Positions 44,179-53,171 of a stretch of 64,000 bases of DNA are shown here, in pieces. Source of the stretch: Kerstersia similis (GTDB lineage: Bacteria; Pseudomonadota; Gammaproteobacteria; Burkholderiales; Burkholderiaceae_B); NCBI RefSeq assembly GCF_965139615.1, contig NZ_CBCSIQ010000010.1, positions 56,768 to 120,767 on the forward strand, in the 5' to 3' direction. Each line of letters begins with the position of its first letter. The stretch's first letter is position 1. Both the position numbers and the translations under genes were made by a program. The notes under the pieces are model-generated. The model saw only the letters and a list, made by a program, of their open reading frames with translations. It did no database searches and was not told the origin of the DNA.

Positions 44179-45471
44179 ATGACAGACAGCGCTGCGCTGG
44201 AGCAACAGAATCGTACGCTGCGCCGCATGAAGCGGCGCGCGCTGGGTTTGCTGGCGCTGACCCTGGCGGGTTTCATCACCAGTCACCTGATGGGCGGCCA
44301 GGGTGGCTGGGCCTGGCTGCGGGCATTCTGTGAAGCGGCGACAGTGGGGGCGCTGGCAGACTGGTTCGCGGTGGTGGCCCTGTTCCGCCATCCGCTCGGT
44401 GTGCCGCTGCCGCATACCGCCATCATTCCCAACAAGAAGGAACGGATCGGCGACAGCCTGGCAGTGTTTGTACGCGATCACTTCCTGGCGCCCGAGACCT
44501 TGCTGGATAAACTGAAGCTGTTTGATCCTGCCGCCCGCCTGGGCACATGGCTGGCAGGGGCGGAGCAGCGCGAACGCCTGGGGGCGGGCTTGCGCCAGGC
44601 GGCCTTGCAGGGTCTGGACCTGCTGGACGACAAGGCCGTCAAGGCGGCGCTGACGGACTCATTGCGCGGCTATCTGTCGCGCTGGAATGCGGCGGGCACG
44701 GCCAGCGAAGTCCTGAATCTGCTGACGCGCGACGGACGCCATCAGGTATTGCTGGATGAAGCGCTGCGCCAGTTGGGTGGCTATATCGGCGACGAAGCCG
44801 TCAAGCAGCGCATCTCTGCGATGATGGTGCGTTATGCCAGCCGCGAGTGGCCCACCTTGCTCAAGGTGGTGGGCGCGGTGACGTCGGTGGATGAGTTGTC
44901 CGGCCGACTGGCCGACCGCCTGGCGCGGGCGCTGCTGGAGGAAATGCAGGCCGTGCTGGAGGAGCCCGGGCACCCGTTGCGGCGCGACTACGAAGCCTGG
45001 GTGGCGGATTACGTGCGCCGCCTGGGCAGCGACCCGGCCCTGGGCGAACAGGTGGAAGCCATGAAACAGCGGCTATTGGCGCATGGGCAGGTGCAGGCCT
45101 ATATCGACGGCGTGTGGGCTGACATCATGGCATTGCTGCGGGCCGATCTGGCCGCGCCCGATTCGGCCATAGGCCGTCATCTGGAAAAAGCGCTGGCCGG
45201 TTTCGGGGAACGGCTGCGTGATGATGACTCGCTGCGCGATGCCCTGAACGAGCACATCTTGAGCAATGCCGCCAAACTGGCCGACCGGCTGCGCGATGGC
45301 GTGACCGACCATATTTCCCGAACGGTGCGGAACTGGGACGAGCGTCAGCTGGTGCAGGAGCTGGAGCGCAGCGTGGGCAGCGACCTGCAGTACATCCGCT
45401 TCAGCGGCACGCTGGTCGGTGGCCTGATCGGCCTGGCCCTGCACGCGCTGGTCTTGCTGATGGCGGCCTAG
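44179..45471 (+). CDS. DUF445 family membrane protein
   Basis: A 430-residue protein with one membrane segment near the N-terminus (ALGLLALTLAGFITSHLM) and one at the extreme C-terminus (LVGGLIGLALHALVLLMA). Between them lies a long helical region. The family segment EAATVGALADWFAVVALFRHPLG followed by PHTAIIPNKKERIG is diagnostic. DUF445 proteins (YjiN-like) have no settled function. ATG 44179 (MTDSAAL) is taken because the upstream extension to 44128 is not family-like. Confidence 0.85.
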   Translation: MTDSAALEQQNRTLRRMKRRALGLLALTLAGFITSHLMGGQGGWAWLRAFCEAATVGALADWFAVVALFRHPLGVPLPHTAIIPNKKERIGDSLAVFVRDHFLAPETLLDKLKLFDPAARLGTWLAGAEQRERLGAGLRQAALQGLDLLDDKAVKAALTDSLRGYLSRWNAAGTASEVLNLLTRDGRHQVLLDEALRQLGGYIGDEAVKQRISAMMVRYASREWPTLLKVVGAVTSVDELSGRLADRLARALLEEMQAVLEEPGHPLRRDYEAWVADYVRRLGSDPALGEQVEAMKQRLLAHGQVQAYIDGVWADIMALLRADLAAPDSAIGRHLEKALAGFGERLRDDDSLRDALNEHILSNAAKLADRLRDGVTDHISRTVRNWDERQLVQELERSVGSDLQYIRFSGTLVGGLIGLALHALVLLMAA

Positions 45472-45583
45472 ACCGGGGGCACGGTGACGCCAGGCCTGGC
45501 GGACGCTTGCCCCTGGCGGCAGGCATCAATATTTCACACAGGCCTGCGGTTCACACACAGGCCTGCGGCGGCGAGGGACGGCT

Positions 45584-45967
45584 TCAGGCCGGACGAAACA
45601 CCGGTAGTTGCTGGCCGGTTCCGCTATCGAGGAAATCCAGGCTCAGGTCCTGGCCGATGCGCAAACGTTCGAAATCATCGGTGAGGATGTTGCTCATCAT
45701 GAGCGGGCCTTCGGCCAGCTGCACATAGGCCAGGCAATAGGGGGCCGGGCCGCGCAGCAGCACGCTATAACTATAGAGGGTGGCCCGGCCGCTGGCCTCG
45801 AACCATTCCGTGGCGCCGCCAGTGAAGGGGCTGCGGTCGCGCGGGTAATGGAAGGCTTGCCCGGTGTCGCAGCAACGCTTGAGCAGCAGTTTGCCCGCGT
45901 TGGCGGCCTGCCAGTACTCGGCAGTTTCAAGGTTGGCTTGGGGCGCAATGATGGTGCGGGTATTCAT
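45584..45967 (-). CDS. DUF35 OB-fold protein, partner of the thiolase-like protein
   Basis: A 127-residue protein with an N-terminal helix, a rubredoxin-like zinc ribbon, and an OB fold. The ribbon is degenerate: KRCCDTGQAFHYPRDRSPFTGG has lost the second CxxC (SPFTGG instead of CPxCG), so zinc binding is doubtful. The OB part contains GRATLYSYSVLL and YVQLAEGPLMMSNI. DUF35 proteins bind acyl-CoA and form complexes with thiolase-like enzymes (for example ChsH2 with Ltp2). The start lies 3 bases after the stop of the thiolase-like gene, with AGGA inside it. Confidence 0.85.
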   Translation of the reverse strand: MNTRTIIAPQANLETAEYWQAANAGKLLLKRCCDTGQAFHYPRDRSPFTGGATEWFEASGRATLYSYSVLLRGPAPYCLAYVQLAEGPLMMSNILTDDFERLRIGQDLSLDFLDSGTGQQLPVFRPA

Positions 45968-45970
45968 AGT

Positions 45971-47152
45971 TCAGTCCTCGCGTACCAGGATCATGGTGGC
46001 GCTGCCGTGGCGGCCGCCCAGTTGCCCGCCGGTGCCGTGCGCCAGCGCGAGCCGGCAACCGGGAACCTGGACGGCAGGGTGGGCTTCGCCGCGCAGCTGG
46101 CGCACGGCTTCCAGCAGGCGGGTCATGCCGCCCCGGTTGCCAGGGTGGTTGTTGCAAAGGCCGCCGCCGTCGGTATTGACGGCCAGGCGTCCGCTGCCTG
46201 AGATCAGGCCGCCATCGGCAACGAAGCGCCCGCCGGCACCGGGGGCGCAGAAGCCGAGGTTTTCCAGCTGGATCAGGACGGTGATGGTGAAGCTGTCGTA
46301 GAGCGAGGCGTACTGGATGTCCTGGGCCTTTACCCCGGCCTGGGCAAAGGCTTCGGCGCCACTGCGCACGCCGCCGGAGGCCAGGATGTCGAAATAGCCG
46401 CCATTCAGGTGGCGCACGTTGAAACCGGCGCCTATGGGAGTGATGAGGGGGCGCTTCAGGCTGCGGGCGATATCCGGGTGCGCCAGTACCAGTGCGCCGC
46501 CGCCGTCGCTGATGATGCAGCAATCCAGCCGGTGTAGCGGCGTGGCAATGACGGGGGAATCCAGCACATCCTGCACGGTCACGATTTCCTGCCGCAGCGC
46601 ATGCGGATTGTGGCTGGCATGGTGGGAGGCCGCAACCTTGATCCAGGCCAGCTGCTCGGCAGTCGTACCGTGCTCGTACATGTGGCGTGCGGCGCACATG
46701 CCATAGACATTGGTGACGACCGCGCCATAGGGCAACTCGAACTGTGCTTCCGGGGCGTGTTGCGGCTGTTGGCGCATGGCAGCCTCGGGCGGCAATTTTT
46801 CCGCCCGTGGCCGGCCGCCCTGGGTAATGAGCGCCACGCGGCATTTGCCGGCGGCAATGGCCTGTGCCGCATGGGCAACGTGGTTGATGTAGGCCGAACC
46901 CCAGGTTTCCGTGGTATCCAGATGCCGCAGGTTCAGCCCCAGATACTCCACGACCGACATCGGGCCGGAACCGGGGGATTCCCAGCCCGGCACATCGCCG
47001 GCGCAGAAATAGCCATCCACATCCTGCAGGCCGAGCCCGGCATCGGCCAGCGCGCCCAGCGCCGATTCGATATGCAACTGGGCCAAGGTCTTGTCGGCGG
47101 CATGGCGGGTCGGGTGTTCGTAGGCGCCAACGATATAGGCCTGTCCTTTCAT
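45971..47152 (-). CDS. Thiolase-superfamily protein lacking the nucleophilic cysteine; probable aldolase subunit
   Basis: A 393-residue SCP2/lipid-transfer-type thiolase homologue. The position normally holding the acyl-accepting cysteine reads TTETWGSAYINHVAHAAQAI, without Cys. The C-terminal HGTGGQLGGRHGSATMIL is the usual GxG oxyanion segment. Mid-protein YASLYDSFTITVLIQLENLGFC is typical of the DUF35-associated branch. Loss of Cys and pairing with DUF35 fit the Ltp2/ChsH2 retro-aldolases, which split beta-hydroxyacyl-CoA. ATG 47152 has AAAGGAAA upstream. A plain thiolase reaction seems unlikely. Confidence 0.82.
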   Translation of the reverse strand: MKGQAYIVGAYEHPTRHAADKTLAQLHIESALGALADAGLGLQDVDGYFCAGDVPGWESPGSGPMSVVEYLGLNLRHLDTTETWGSAYINHVAHAAQAIAAGKCRVALITQGGRPRAEKLPPEAAMRQQPQHAPEAQFELPYGAVVTNVYGMCAARHMYEHGTTAEQLAWIKVAASHHASHNPHALRQEIVTVQDVLDSPVIATPLHRLDCCIISDGGGALVLAHPDIARSLKRPLITPIGAGFNVRHLNGGYFDILASGGVRSGAEAFAQAGVKAQDIQYASLYDSFTITVLIQLENLGFCAPGAGGRFVADGGLISGSGRLAVNTDGGGLCNNHPGNRGGMTRLLEAVRQLRGEAHPAVQVPGCRLALAHGTGGQLGGRHGSATMILVRED

Positions 47153-47234
47153 GTCTGGTTTCCTTTCTTGGAGGCAGGCGCGGCGTCAGGCGGATGGCTG
47201 CGCGCCGCGCGGGTTGCGAGGCAAATCTCTGGTG

Positions 47235-49391
47235 TCAGCGTGTCACGACCAGGGCGTCGAGCGCCATGACACCCCGGCCCGGCCCGTAGGCCACCAAGGG
47301 ATTGATGTCTATTTCGGTGATGTCCGGGTGCGCCAGCATCAAGTGGCCGACGCGCGCCACGACATCGGCCACGGCGTCCAGGTCGGCGGGCGGCTGGCCC
47401 CGGAATCCGCGCAGCAGTTTGTTGCCCTTGAGCGCCAGCAGCTTGCCGACGATGGCCTCGTGCGGTAAGTCGGGGGGCAGCAGTTGCACATCGCCCAGCG
47501 CTTCCACCCAGACGCCGCCCAGGCCGACCATCAGGATGGGACCCCACTGCGGATCGCGGCTGGCACCTACCACCAGTTCCAGGCCGCGCGGCCCCATTTT
47601 TTCCACCAGCGCGCCGTCGAGCGCCAGGCCCGGTACCGCCCGCCCGATGTTGTCGTGCAGGGTTTGCCAGGCCGAGCGCAAGGCGGGGGCATCGGCAATA
47701 TTCAGCAATACGCCGCCGGCATCGCTTTTGTGCGCGAGCTGGGCCGCCTGGGCCTTGAGGACGACGGGATAGCCGATGCTGGCGGCGATCTGCAGCGCGT
47801 CGTCCAGCGTGCGCGCCAGTTCGCCTGCGGGCGTGGGAATGGCGAGCGCCCGCAATACCTGTTTGCCCATCCATTCGGCTTGGGCGCCGGGGCGCATGGC
47901 GGGCAGTACGGCGGTTGCCAAGGCAGGGCCGGAGGCTGCCGCAGGCCGGGCGGCTGCCTGTGACTGGCCGAAGCGCGTGGCGCAGGCCAGCGCGCGCAAG
48001 GCGCGTTCGGGCGAGCGCATGATGACGGCGCGGTGCTTGCGGGCCAGGGCGACAAAGGCGTCGGCCGGGGGCGTATCTTCATTCTGCATGACGTAGATGG
48101 CGGGCTTGCGGCTGCCCGCAGCGCCTTGCAGAAAGTAGTCCAGCCATTCGACCGAGGCCGCCGGTTCTGGCATGGGCATGGACACCAGCAGGCTGCCGAT
48201 GCCGGGGTCGGCCAGCAGGGTAGCGACGCCCGTAGCCAGAATAGAGGGCTGGTAGGCTGACAGTGTGCCGATATCCAGCGGATTGCGCGGAGGCAGGAAG
48301 GCGGGCAGGTGTTCCCGCAACTGCTCGGCCTGCGCAGCAGAAAGCGCAGGCATGGCCAGGCCCAGGGGCTCGACATAATCCTGCGCCAGCCCGCAGATGG
48401 CGCCAGAGGCCGTTACCAGCCCCAACCCGCCCGTGGGCGGTACGGGATAGCGCAGCATGAGCTGGCCGACATCTATGACTTCTTCCAGTGTATCGACCAC
48501 CAGCACGCCTGCGTGGCGGGCCATCAGCTGCATGGCAGCATGATTGCCGGCCAGGGCGCCGGTATGGGATTGCGCCGCTGCCTGGGATTGCTCGCTGCGG
48601 CCAGGGTGCAGCATGATGACAGGCTTACCCTGTGTTCGCGCCGCGCGGGCGGCATCCAGGAAATCGGCGGCTGAACGGATTTGCTCGGCGTAGATGACAA
48701 TGGCGCCGGTATGCGGGTCGGCGGCATAGAAACGCACCATTTCCGCCAGCCCGGTCTGGGCTTCGTTGCCGGTGGTCATCATGTATGACAGCGGTACGCC
48801 GCGTGCCAGCAGCGAGGCGGCGATATGGGCGCCTACGCCGCCGCTTTGGGCCACGATGGCGATGGCCGGGCCATCTTCCGGGTTCAGGCGCGGCGGCAGG
48901 ACCAAGGGCACCATCATCACGTAGAACGCATCGGCGTAGTTGAAATAGCCCACGGTGTTGGGGCCCAGCAGGGCCAGGCCGCCCGCGCGGGCTATGGCGG
49001 CGATTTCCTGCTGTTGCTGGCGGCCGGCCTCGCCCATTTCCGCAAAGCCGGAGGCAAAGCAAACGGCGCCCCGTATGCCTTTCGCCACGCAGGCCTGGAC
49101 AGCATCGCGCACAGCTTCGGACGGCAGCATCAGGATGGCAAGCTCGATGCCGTCGGGAAGCTGGGAAATATCGGTCAGGACAGGGCGTTCGCCCAGCGTG
49201 CCGCCGCTGCGGCCCACCAGGTGGATCGGTCCTTGGTAGCCGCCATTGACCAGGTTGGCCAGCACGACCTGTCCGGCGGAACCGGGTTTGCTGGACATGC
49301 CGATAATGGCAACCGAGGCCGGACGGAAGAACGGACGGATGTCCGGTGCGGCCGGGGGAGTGGAAGTGGCGGCATCAGGGGTGGGTTTCAT
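47235..49391 (-). CDS. ADP-forming acyl-CoA synthetase (fused alpha and beta subunits)
   Basis: A 718-residue enzyme. The CoA-binding Rossmann domain (about 15-150: RPASVAIIGMSSKPGSAG) and two succinyl-CoA-ligase-like domains contain the phospho-histidine in QSHTGALAG. The C-terminal ATP-grasp domain (from about 500) has GYPVVLKAQAAQLAHKSDAGGV and ADLDAVADVVARVG. Such enzymes make acyl-CoA from acid, ATP and CoA, giving ADP and phosphate. It lies 82 bases upstream of the thiolase-like gene and likely activates the substrate of this cluster. ATG 49391 has GAGGAG upstream. Confidence 0.88.
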   Translation of the reverse strand: MKPTPDAATSTPPAAPDIRPFFRPASVAIIGMSSKPGSAGQVVLANLVNGGYQGPIHLVGRSGGTLGERPVLTDISQLPDGIELAILMLPSEAVRDAVQACVAKGIRGAVCFASGFAEMGEAGRQQQQEIAAIARAGGLALLGPNTVGYFNYADAFYVMMVPLVLPPRLNPEDGPAIAIVAQSGGVGAHIAASLLARGVPLSYMMTTGNEAQTGLAEMVRFYAADPHTGAIVIYAEQIRSAADFLDAARAARTQGKPVIMLHPGRSEQSQAAAQSHTGALAGNHAAMQLMARHAGVLVVDTLEEVIDVGQLMLRYPVPPTGGLGLVTASGAICGLAQDYVEPLGLAMPALSAAQAEQLREHLPAFLPPRNPLDIGTLSAYQPSILATGVATLLADPGIGSLLVSMPMPEPAASVEWLDYFLQGAAGSRKPAIYVMQNEDTPPADAFVALARKHRAVIMRSPERALRALACATRFGQSQAAARPAAASGPALATAVLPAMRPGAQAEWMGKQVLRALAIPTPAGELARTLDDALQIAASIGYPVVLKAQAAQLAHKSDAGGVLLNIADAPALRSAWQTLHDNIGRAVPGLALDGALVEKMGPRGLELVVGASRDPQWGPILMVGLGGVWVEALGDVQLLPPDLPHEAIVGKLLALKGNKLLRGFRGQPPADLDAVADVVARVGHLMLAHPDITEIDINPLVAYGPGRGVMALDALVVTR

Positions 49392-49619
49392 GGTCTCCTC
49401 GTGCAGTGGGGCTGGCGGTAGGCCGCCGTGGTGCGCGCTGCTCAGGGCAGGCGCAAGGCGGCAGATGCCAGCGGGTGGTGCTGCTTCTTGTTATGTGTGC
49501 TTGCTACAGGTGCCGGGCGGGCCGCTTGCCAGTGCCAAGTGGCGGGCGACATCGTCTGGCGGGTGGCTGGCCAAATTCGGGGCCAAATTCGGGGCAGATG
49601 GCGGAGGCCGGGCGTGGGT
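49392..49619 (-). other. 228-base gap with a short tandem repeat
   Basis: No gene seen. CCAAATTCGGGG occurs twice in tandem at about 49573-49596. The four-gene series could still be one transcript across it. Confidence 0.4.
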
Positions 49620-50408
49620 TTAGCCGCCGGGCACGACCTTGGCGGCACGTTTTTGCAGGAATGCCTGCAGGCGTTCCTTCGCAGCCGGTTCGCCTTGTGC
49701 GATGGCAGCCATGAGCGCTTCGGTGAACAGCCCGTGGGACATGGGCTGCTCGGCGATCAGCGGCAGGGCATTCAAAATGGAAAAATTGGACATCGGCGCA
49801 TTGCCTGCGATGCGTTCCGCCAGCTCCCTGGCCTTGGCCATGCCGGCGCCGGGAGGTGTGACGTAATGCACCAGGCCGGTGGCATGTGCTTCCCTGGCGT
49901 CCAGGACATGACCTGTCAGCATCATCTCGGTGACGCGGGAAAAACCAATGAGTTTGGCGATGCGCACGGAGCCGCCGCCGCCCAGGAAAATGCCGCGCTG
50001 TCCTTCTGGCAGACCGAAATAGGCGGTTTCCTCTGCGATGCGGACATGCAGCGCGGAGGCCAGCTCCAACCCGCCGCCGACAACGGCGCCATGCAGCACG
50101 GCCACCACGGGGACGCGGCCGAACTGAATGCGTGAAAACGCTTCATACCAGGCAAGCGACTGATGGATGCCTTCGGCGGTGCTGGTGTCGGACAATTCAC
50201 TGAGGTCCAGTCCGGCGCTGAAGTGTGTGCCTGCGCCATTGAGGATGGCTGCCCGGACGCTGCCGGGCAGGCCGGAAAAACAATCCTGCAGTTCATGGAT
50301 GACACCCATGCTGAGTGCATTGCGCTTCTCTGGCCGGTTGAGGGTGATGGTGGCGATGGCACCGTCTATGTCCAGTGTCACCAGCGGGGTGTTCCGGGTC
50401 GTAGGCAT
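49620..50408 (-). CDS. Enoyl-CoA hydratase/isomerase (crotonase) family protein
   Basis: A 262-residue crotonase. The first oxyanion loop has LNRPEKRNALSMG and THFSAGLDLSEL; the second has HGAVVGGGLELASALHVRIA. A glutamate near ETAYFGLPEGQRGIFLGGG suits hydratase chemistry. It would hydrate 2-enoyl-CoA to the 3-hydroxyacyl-CoA expected as the substrate of the aldolase-like pair. AGGAG precedes ATG 50408. It diverges from a marR gene, its likely regulator. Confidence 0.88.
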   Translation of the reverse strand: MPTTRNTPLVTLDIDGAIATITLNRPEKRNALSMGVIHELQDCFSGLPGSVRAAILNGAGTHFSAGLDLSELSDTSTAEGIHQSLAWYEAFSRIQFGRVPVVAVLHGAVVGGGLELASALHVRIAEETAYFGLPEGQRGIFLGGGGSVRIAKLIGFSRVTEMMLTGHVLDAREAHATGLVHYVTPPGAGMAKARELAERIAGNAPMSNFSILNALPLIAEQPMSHGLFTEALMAAIAQGEPAAKERLQAFLQKRAAKVVPGG

Positions 50409-50468
50409 GGTCTGCTCCTGGCAAGGCTGGGCATCCGCGCCGTGGCCTGGGATGCTCCAAGTTATTTA

Positions 50469-50502
50469 GTTATCGTTGTTAACTGTTGTGTTGGATAACA
50501 GT
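50469..50502. promoter_or_regulatory. Inverted repeats in the crotonase/marR divergent region
   Basis: GTTATC (50469-50474) mirrors GATAAC (50494-50499), and ACTGTT (50482-50487) mirrors AACAGT (50497-50502). They lie about 60 bases ahead of the crotonase start, a good place for a MarR operator. The remainder of the 271-base gap (50409-50680) is AT-rich near 50613-50640, probably the marR promoter. Confidence 0.5.
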
Positions 50503-50680
50503 CTGTCATGCTATTCTTTTTGCCGCAAGGTCGTCATGCTGCAATTTCTTATAGGTTTTTCCCTTATTTTGCGGCCGCATCCGCGGGCGGCATCCGGTAT
50601 TGTGCAGATCGGAATTTTGTTATTTTCGATAATTGATAAGCGATCGGGCGCGATGCGGGCCCAGGCAGGAAGGAGTGTGT

Positions 50681-51175
50681 ATGGAGAGCAAGGACAGCCC
50701 GGCGCAAGCCGGCTGCGGGCAAGAGCCTGCAGGCCTGGACGATGCCGGGCTGGATCTGTGCAGTGACGCGCTGGGCTACGCGCTCCGGCGTGCCCAGGTT
50801 CGCTCGTATGAGTTGTTGTTCGGCATTCTGGGTGCCGAGGCCCTGACACCAGCACGGATCACCGCGTTGTCCTTGATTGCCACGCATCCGGGAATGAACC
50901 AGTCAGCCTTGGCGGAGCATCTGAAAGTCAATCGTGCCAGTGTGGTCAAAGTCATAGATACGCTGGAGAGTCACGGTTTGGTGCAGCGTTGTCCGGTACA
51001 GGGCGACCGGCGCAGCCGTGCGCTGGCGGTGACAGGCGCAGGCCGTGAAGAGTTGCGGTCGTTACGCCGGAAAATGGATATTTACGAACGTGCGCTGGCC
51101 GAGCGGCTGGACGCAGGAGAACGACAGCAGTTGATGCGTTTGCTGGAAAAAGTGGCTGCGCCAGCATCCCCATGA
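50681..51175 (+). CDS. MarR-family regulator of the CoA-catabolic cluster
   Basis: A 164-residue winged-helix protein. The DNA-binding core is LAEHLKVNRASVVKVIDTLESHGL, shown by its motif VNRASVVKVIDTLE, and the wing is PVQGDRRSRALAVTGAG. ATG 50681 follows AAGGAGTG closely and is preferred to the open extension from 50633. It faces away from the crotonase gene. Regulators of this kind often respond to an aryl- or acyl-CoA intermediate; the ligand is not known. Confidence 0.88.
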   Translation: MESKDSPAQAGCGQEPAGLDDAGLDLCSDALGYALRRAQVRSYELLFGILGAEALTPARITALSLIATHPGMNQSALAEHLKVNRASVVKVIDTLESHGLVQRCPVQGDRRSRALAVTGAGREELRSLRRKMDIYERALAERLDAGERQQLMRLLEKVAAPASP

Positions 51176-51222
51176 GCCGTGGTGCTGCTGGCAGCGGCGG
51201 GCACGGCGATATTTCTACCGGC

Positions 51223-51696
51223 TCAGCGGGAACGGCGGGCGACCTTATTGAGCAATTCCAGCAGCATGAACCGTTCTGCCTGCGTCAGTCCGCGCAGCAG
51301 GTCATTTTCCATGCGCAGGGAAATCTGGTAGCCGCGGTCGGCCAGTTCCTGCCCTTCCGGGGTCAGGTGCACACGAATGGAACGTTTGTCGATGGTGTTG
51401 CGTTCGCGTAGCAGCAGGCCTTTTTCGCTCAGGCGATCCAGCATGACGGTGACTTTCGGTGCCGGCAGGGACAATGCCTGGGTCAGTTGCTTCTGCGTAA
51501 CGCCGGCATTGTGGGCGATGATCAGCAGCATGGAGAATTCTGCCGGGCGCAGATCCAGCGGCTGGCCGATGTGCTTGATGAATACCTTGCGCGTGGGGGC
51601 GGTGGCCATGGCCAGCTGATGTCCCAGGACATGATGCAGGCAACTGGTATCCAGCGTGGATGAACTCGAAGGGGGGTGCGGGTCTTTTTCTTCCAT
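51223..51696 (-). CDS. Second MarR-family regulator
   Basis: A 157-residue winged-helix protein. The recognition region is VTQKQLTQALSLPAPKVTVMLDRLSEKGL (core LPAPKVTVMLDRLSE), and the wing is NTIDKRSIRVHLTPEG. It is convergent with the first marR gene (47 bases between stops) and lies upstream of nothing on its own strand within the cluster. It may control the binding-protein gene behind it or the whole cluster. Start ATG 51696 is preferred over 51741. Confidence 0.86.
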   Translation of the reverse strand: MEEKDPHPPSSSSTLDTSCLHHVLGHQLAMATAPTRKVFIKHIGQPLDLRPAEFSMLLIIAHNAGVTQKQLTQALSLPAPKVTVMLDRLSEKGLLLRERNTIDKRSIRVHLTPEGQELADRGYQISLRMENDLLRGLTQAERFMLLELLNKVARRSR

Positions 51697-51842
51697 GTCG
51701 GACCTTGATTGTCGCAGGCCTCTATTATGGCCTGGTTGCATGGAGAGAATGCAGGTAGCCGCTGAGTTTTCGCTAGGGATTCGTTGCGTGGCCAGGGAAA
51801 TCCTCCCTGTTTCCCAGGGAGGATACCTGCAGGTGACGGGAT

Positions 51843-52994
51843 TTAGTCCTTGGGTTCAAGTTGCCAGTCGCCATTGACGACTTTCAGCACGACCGTGCTT
51901 TTCGGCGAAAATCCCCAGTGATCGTCGGCGGTGTAATCGAGCATGCCCTGGGAGACGGGCAGTTCCGGCATGGCCTCCAGCGCGTCGCGCAGTGCGGCAC
52001 GGAATTCCGGCGTTCCCGGTTTGGCGGATTGCAGCGCCATGGGGATGGCATGCTTGAGCAATTCCTGGATGTCATAGGCGTGGGCGGCGAACTGATTACG
52101 CGTACCGGGACCGTATTGCGCCTCGTATTGCTGGACGTAGTCCATGGCCGCCTGTTTGGACGGGAAATCCGCCGGCAACTGTTCCGCGACGACGGCAGGC
52201 CCGGACAGGACGTAGGCGCCTTCGAGCGCCTTGCCGCCGACGCGCAGCAGATCCCGGCTGGCGGCCGCGTGGGTCTGGTAAAGCTTGCCCTTGTAGCCGC
52301 GCTCGACCATGGCACGGTGCGGCATGGCTGCGCCGGAACCGGAGGCGACGATCAGGACGGCATCCGGATTGGCGGCCACCAGTTTCAGGCTCTGGCCGGT
52401 CACGCTGTTGTCGGTCCGCTGGAAACGTTCGACAGCGGAAAGTTCTATGCCATGGTCTGCCGCCATTTTGCTGACATCCTGCAGCCAGGATTCACCGTAG
52501 GCGTCGGTATATCCCAGGAACCCGAGGGTTTTGATGCCCTGGCGCTGCATGTGGTCGAACATGGCTTCCGCAATCGTGGCCGATGAGGGAGCGAGGCGGA
52601 AGGTCCAGGTTTCCTTGCCGGGCGGAATCGGAGGCGGAGATACCGCCAGCTGCGGCGTTTTCGACTCCAACGCCACATCTACCATGGCCAGCGCAATCGG
52701 TGTGGCGGCTGAGCCGACGATCACATCGACCTTGTCTTCGGTGACCAGGCGCCGGGTATTGCGGATGGCGACGGTGGGATCGGTCGCGTCGTCCATGACG
52801 ATGACTTTGAGTTTCTCGCCAGCGATTTCATCTGGCCAGAGTTTGATGCCATTCTGAACCTGCAGGCCCAGGGCGGAGGTCGGTCCGGTCAAGGGCAACA
52901 CAACGCCGATGGTGACATCAGCTGCAGCGGGCAGTGCGATGGCGCTGGCGCAGGCTGCCAGCCAGGCCGTCGCGCGGAACTGGGTTTTCAACAT
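51843..52994 (-). CDS. LivJ-type ABC transporter substrate-binding protein
   Basis: A 383-residue periplasmic protein. The signal peptide ends at PAAA (about 25); then VTIGVVLPLTGPTSALGLQ, the typical type I fold opening. No permease or ATPase gene is in the window, so it is an orphan that either shares a distant LIV transporter or works with the CoA cluster. The family binds branched-chain amino acids, amides or aromatic acids. ATG 52994 has TAGGAG upstream. Confidence 0.88.
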   Translation of the reverse strand: MLKTQFRATAWLAACASAIALPAAADVTIGVVLPLTGPTSALGLQVQNGIKLWPDEIAGEKLKVIVMDDATDPTVAIRNTRRLVTEDKVDVIVGSAATPIALAMVDVALESKTPQLAVSPPPIPPGKETWTFRLAPSSATIAEAMFDHMQRQGIKTLGFLGYTDAYGESWLQDVSKMAADHGIELSAVERFQRTDNSVTGQSLKLVAANPDAVLIVASGSGAAMPHRAMVERGYKGKLYQTHAAASRDLLRVGGKALEGAYVLSGPAVVAEQLPADFPSKQAAMDYVQQYEAQYGPGTRNQFAAHAYDIQELLKHAIPMALQSAKPGTPEFRAALRDALEAMPELPVSQGMLDYTADDHWGFSPKSTVVLKVVNGDWQLEPKD

Positions 52995-53171
52995 GGTGGT
53001 CTCCTAGTGATTTTTGTTAATCATGATAAATATATGGCCAGGATTTACCGATGGGGGTAACCCGTATATTGCTGTGTATAAAGGGTTTTCCTTATTGGAT
53101 TGTTTTTCTTGTGGAATTAATTGTTTTCTTTTTTCTTATTTTTCTGGCGGGCCATGGGGGGCGGGGCCGGC

